Source: CABHOJ01 sp965649545
GTDB lineage: Bacteria; Pseudomonadota; Gammaproteobacteria; Burkholderiales; Methylophilaceae
NCBI GenBank assembly: GCA_965649545.1
Contig: CBFGLF010000038.1
Location: forward strand, 1-14,738
Direction of reading: 5' to 3'
DNA length: 14,738 nt
Program-made: the position numbers and the translations under genes
Notes under the pieces: model-generated
The model's input: only the letters and a program-made list of their open reading frames with translations
What the model was told of the DNA's origin: nothing
The model's database searches: none
Shown here: piece by piece, positions 12,517 to 14,738 of the stretch
Layout of the letters: every line of letters starts with the position of its first letter
Numbering within the stretch: position 1 is the first letter of the stretch

Positions 12517-14738
12517 ATGATCGCGCAAGAACTGGAAGTATCTTTACACATGGCCTTTATGGATGCTCGGCAGAAACGCCACGAGCTGATCACGGTCGAG
12601 CACTTGCTGCTCGCCATGATCGACAATCCTACCGCGGCCGAAGTCCTGCGTTCCTGCGGCGCCAATCTCGACAACCTGCGTAGCGACCTCAACAATTACA
12701 TCGAGGAACACACGCCCACCGTCGACGGCACGGACGAAGTCGATACCCAGCCGACACTGGGCTTCCAGCGCGTGATCCAGCGCGCCATCCTGCACGTGCA
12801 ATCCTCCGGCAAGAAGGAAGTGACCGGTGCCAACGTGCTGGTCGCCATCTACGGCGAGAAGGATTCGCACGCCGTGTTCTTCCTGCATCAGCAAGGCGTG
12901 ACCCGCCTCGACGTGGTCAATTACATCTCGCATGGGGTGGCCAAGGTCGCCGATACCACGGCCAAACGTGCCGAGACCGAACAGGAAGCCGAGACCGAAC
13001 CGTCGCCAGCGGGTGCGCTGGAGAATTTCACGCTCAACCTCAACCAGCAGGTCATGGCAGGCAAGATCGACCCCTTGATCGGCCGCGACCTCGAACTCGA
13101 ACGCGTGATCCAGACCCTCTGCCGCCGCCGCAAGAACAATCCGCTGCTGGTCGGCGAAGCCGGTGTCGGCAAGACCGCCATCGCTGAAGGCCTTGCCCGT
13201 CGCATCGTCGAAGGCGATGTGCCGGATGTGCTCGCCAATTCCACCATCTACTCGCTCGACATGGGCGCTTTGCTCGCCGGTACCAAGTACCGCGGCGACT
13301 TCGAGCAACGCCTGAAGGCGGTGATGAAGAAGCTGTCCGAACAACCGGATGCCGTGCTCTTCATCGACGAGATCCACACGCTGATCGGGGCCGGTGCCGC
13401 CAGCGGCGGTACGCTGGACGCCTCCAACCTGCTCAAGCCTGCCCTCTCCAACGGCAGCCTCAAATGCATCGGTGCGACCACCTACCAGGAATACCGTGGC
13501 ATCTTCGAGAAGGACCATGCGCTCTCCCGCCGTTTCCAGAAGATCGACGTGGAAGAACCGAGCGTGGCCGAGACCGTCGAGATCCTCAAGGGGCTCAAGT
13601 CGCGTTTCGAGAAGCACCACAGCGTGAAGTACACCGCTGCCGCGCTCAACACCGCGGCGGAGCTTTCCGCCAAGTACATCAATGACCGTCACCTGCCGGA
13701 CAAGGCGATCGACGTCATCGACGAGGCTGGCGCCGCCCAGCGTATCCTGCCCAAGTCGCGCCAGAAGAAGATCATCGGCAACAAGGAGATCGAGGACATC
13801 ATCGCCAAGATCGCGCGTATCCCGCCGAAGAATATCTCCAGCGACGACCGCAACGCCCTGAAGACGCTGGAGCGTGACCTCAAGGCCGTCGTCTTCGGTC
13901 AGGACAAGGCGATCGAAGCCCTCTCCGCCGCCATCAAGATGGCGCGATCCGGCCTGGGCAGCAACCAGAAGCCGATCGGTTCCTTCCTGTTCTCCGGCCC
14001 GACAGGCGTCGGCAAGACCGAAGTCGCGCGCCAGCTGGCTTACACGCTAGGCATCGAACTGATCCGGTTCGACATGTCCGAATACATGGAGCGTCACGCG
14101 GTCTCCCGTCTGATCGGCGCGCCACCGGGCTATGTCGGGTTCGAACAGGGCGGCCTCATGACCGAAGCCGTGACCAAGCATCCGTATTGCGTGCTGTTGC
14201 TGGACGAGATCGAAAAGGCGCACCCGGATATCTTCAATATCCTGCTGCAGGTGATGGACCACGGTACGCTGACGGACAATAACGGCCGCAAGGCGGATTT
14301 CCGGAACGTCACCATCATCATGACGACCAACGCCGGCGCCGAATCCATCTCCAAGACCGGGATCGGTTTCACGCTGGGTGCGACGGCAGGCGACGAACTG
14401 GCCGAGATCAAGCGCATGTTCACGCCGGAGTTCCGCAACCGGCTCGATGCGACCGTGTCGTTCGCGCCATTGTCCACCGAGGTCATCATGCGCGTGGTCG
14501 ACAAGTTCCTGATCCAGTTGGAAGACCAGCTGCACGAGAAGAAGGTCGAAGCCAGCTTCACCGATGCGCTCAAGGCTTACCTCGGCAGGAAGGGGTTCGA
14601 TCCGCTCATGGGCGCACGTCCGATGGCTCGTCTCATCCAGGATACGATCCGCCGCGCGCTGGCGGACGAGCTGCTGTTCGGTCGCCTGGCCAACGGCGGT
14701 CACGTCACGGTGGATATCGACGACAAGGACGAGATCCA
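12517..14738 (+). CDS. clpA: ATP-dependent Clp protease ATP-binding subunit ClpA (3' end cut by window)
   Basis: An open frame of 740 codons running off the right edge. ClpA is the AAA+ unfoldase that feeds substrates into ClpP. The Clp-N double repeat (about 1-145, starting MIAQELEVSLHMAF), the ClpS docking domain, is followed by a charged linker (about 146-170). AAA-1 has Walker A GEAGVGKT (Lys219) and Walker B VLFIDEIHT (Glu285). AAA-2 has Walker A GPTGVGKT (Lys500) and Walker B VLLLDEIEKAH (Glu564). The ClpP-binding tripeptide is IGF (616-618). There is no long coiled-coil middle domain, which separates it from ClpB. Positions match E. coli ClpA within one residue, so only roughly 20 C-terminal residues should be missing. 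GAGGA lies upstream of the ATG. It is paired with clpS, as usual. Confidence 0.97.
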   Translation, partial: MIAQELEVSLHMAFMDARQKRHELITVEHLLLAMIDNPTAAEVLRSCGANLDNLRSDLNNYIEEHTPTVDGTDEVDTQPTLGFQRVIQRAILHVQSSGKKEVTGANVLVAIYGEKDSHAVFFLHQQGVTRLDVVNYISHGVAKVADTTAKRAETEQEAETEPSPAGALENFTLNLNQQVMAGKIDPLIGRDLELERVIQTLCRRRKNNPLLVGEAGVGKTAIAEGLARRIVEGDVPDVLANSTIYSLDMGALLAGTKYRGDFEQRLKAVMKKLSEQPDAVLFIDEIHTLIGAGAASGGTLDASNLLKPALSNGSLKCIGATTYQEYRGIFEKDHALSRRFQKIDVEEPSVAETVEILKGLKSRFEKHHSVKYTAAALNTAAELSAKYINDRHLPDKAIDVIDEAGAAQRILPKSRQKKIIGNKEIEDIIAKIARIPPKNISSDDRNALKTLERDLKAVVFGQDKAIEALSAAIKMARSGLGSNQKPIGSFLFSGPTGVGKTEVARQLAYTLGIELIRFDMSEYMERHAVSRLIGAPPGYVGFEQGGLMTEAVTKHPYCVLLLDEIEKAHPDIFNILLQVMDHGTLTDNNGRKADFRNVTIIMTTNAGAESISKTGIGFTLGATAGDELAEIKRMFTPEFRNRLDATVSFAPLSTEVIMRVVDKFLIQLEDQLHEKKVEASFTDALKAYLGRKGFDPLMGARPMARLIQDTIRRALADELLFGRLANGGHVTVDIDDKDEI

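Noticed and set aside
12544..13692. A 382-codon frame antisense to clpA
   Set aside because: Same reason as for secD: clpA is unmistakable on the plus strand and the antisense product has shadow composition.
1..14738. Search for mobile elements, CRISPR repeats, tRNA/rRNA or a new gene system
   Set aside because: No transposase, integrase, phage-like gene, regular direct repeats or RNA-gene features were seen; nearly all sequence is explained by known core genes.

Overview
The window reads as ordinary core chromosome of a Gram-negative proteobacterium, most likely a betaproteobacterium (order Nitrosomonadales is a guess). The grounds are moderately GC-rich coding sequence, a complete YajC-SecD-SecF set, ClpS-ClpA, Rnk, a YedA-type exporter, and pssA next to leuA, a linkage I know from betaproteobacteria. 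I see no mobile element, phage gene, CRISPR array, rRNA or tRNA. Genes are tightly packed; the only gap near 240 bases lies upstream of leuA.

Left part (1-2268): a CcsA-like membrane protein (ypjD, +) converges on a HAD-IB phosphatase (-). That phosphatase diverges from an unnamed CbiM-like membrane protein (+).

Minus-strand block (2278-6302), in order of transcription: pssA (phosphatidylserine synthase), a leader region, leuA (2-isopropylmalate synthase), rnk (GreA/B-fold regulator) and yedA (EamA exporter). The pssA-leuA gap is the most informative non-coding stretch. It holds a sigma70-type promoter, a 27-codon leader peptide with eight leucines (two Leu-Leu-Leu runs) and complementary segments downstream. 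This is the layout of a leucine attenuator. The predicted transcription start lies only a few bases before the leader ATG, so the leader may be translated from an almost leaderless mRNA. Two tandem hairpins and a T6 run follow leuA.

Plus-strand block (6396-14738): tgt (tRNA-guanine transglycosylase), yajC, secD and secF, then a hairpin; a CorB/YfjD-type CBS membrane protein; then clpS and clpA, the N-end-rule adaptor and its AAA+ unfoldase. clpA runs off the right edge, probably lacking only its last residues. tgt and yajC are both preceded by an extended -10 motif with the same eight-base core.

Functionally the window covers membrane lipid synthesis, leucine synthesis and its feedback control, queuosine tRNA modification, the accessory Sec secretion complex and ClpAP proteolysis. 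I found no new defence or biosynthetic system. The leuA leader is the one element worth experimental follow-up.
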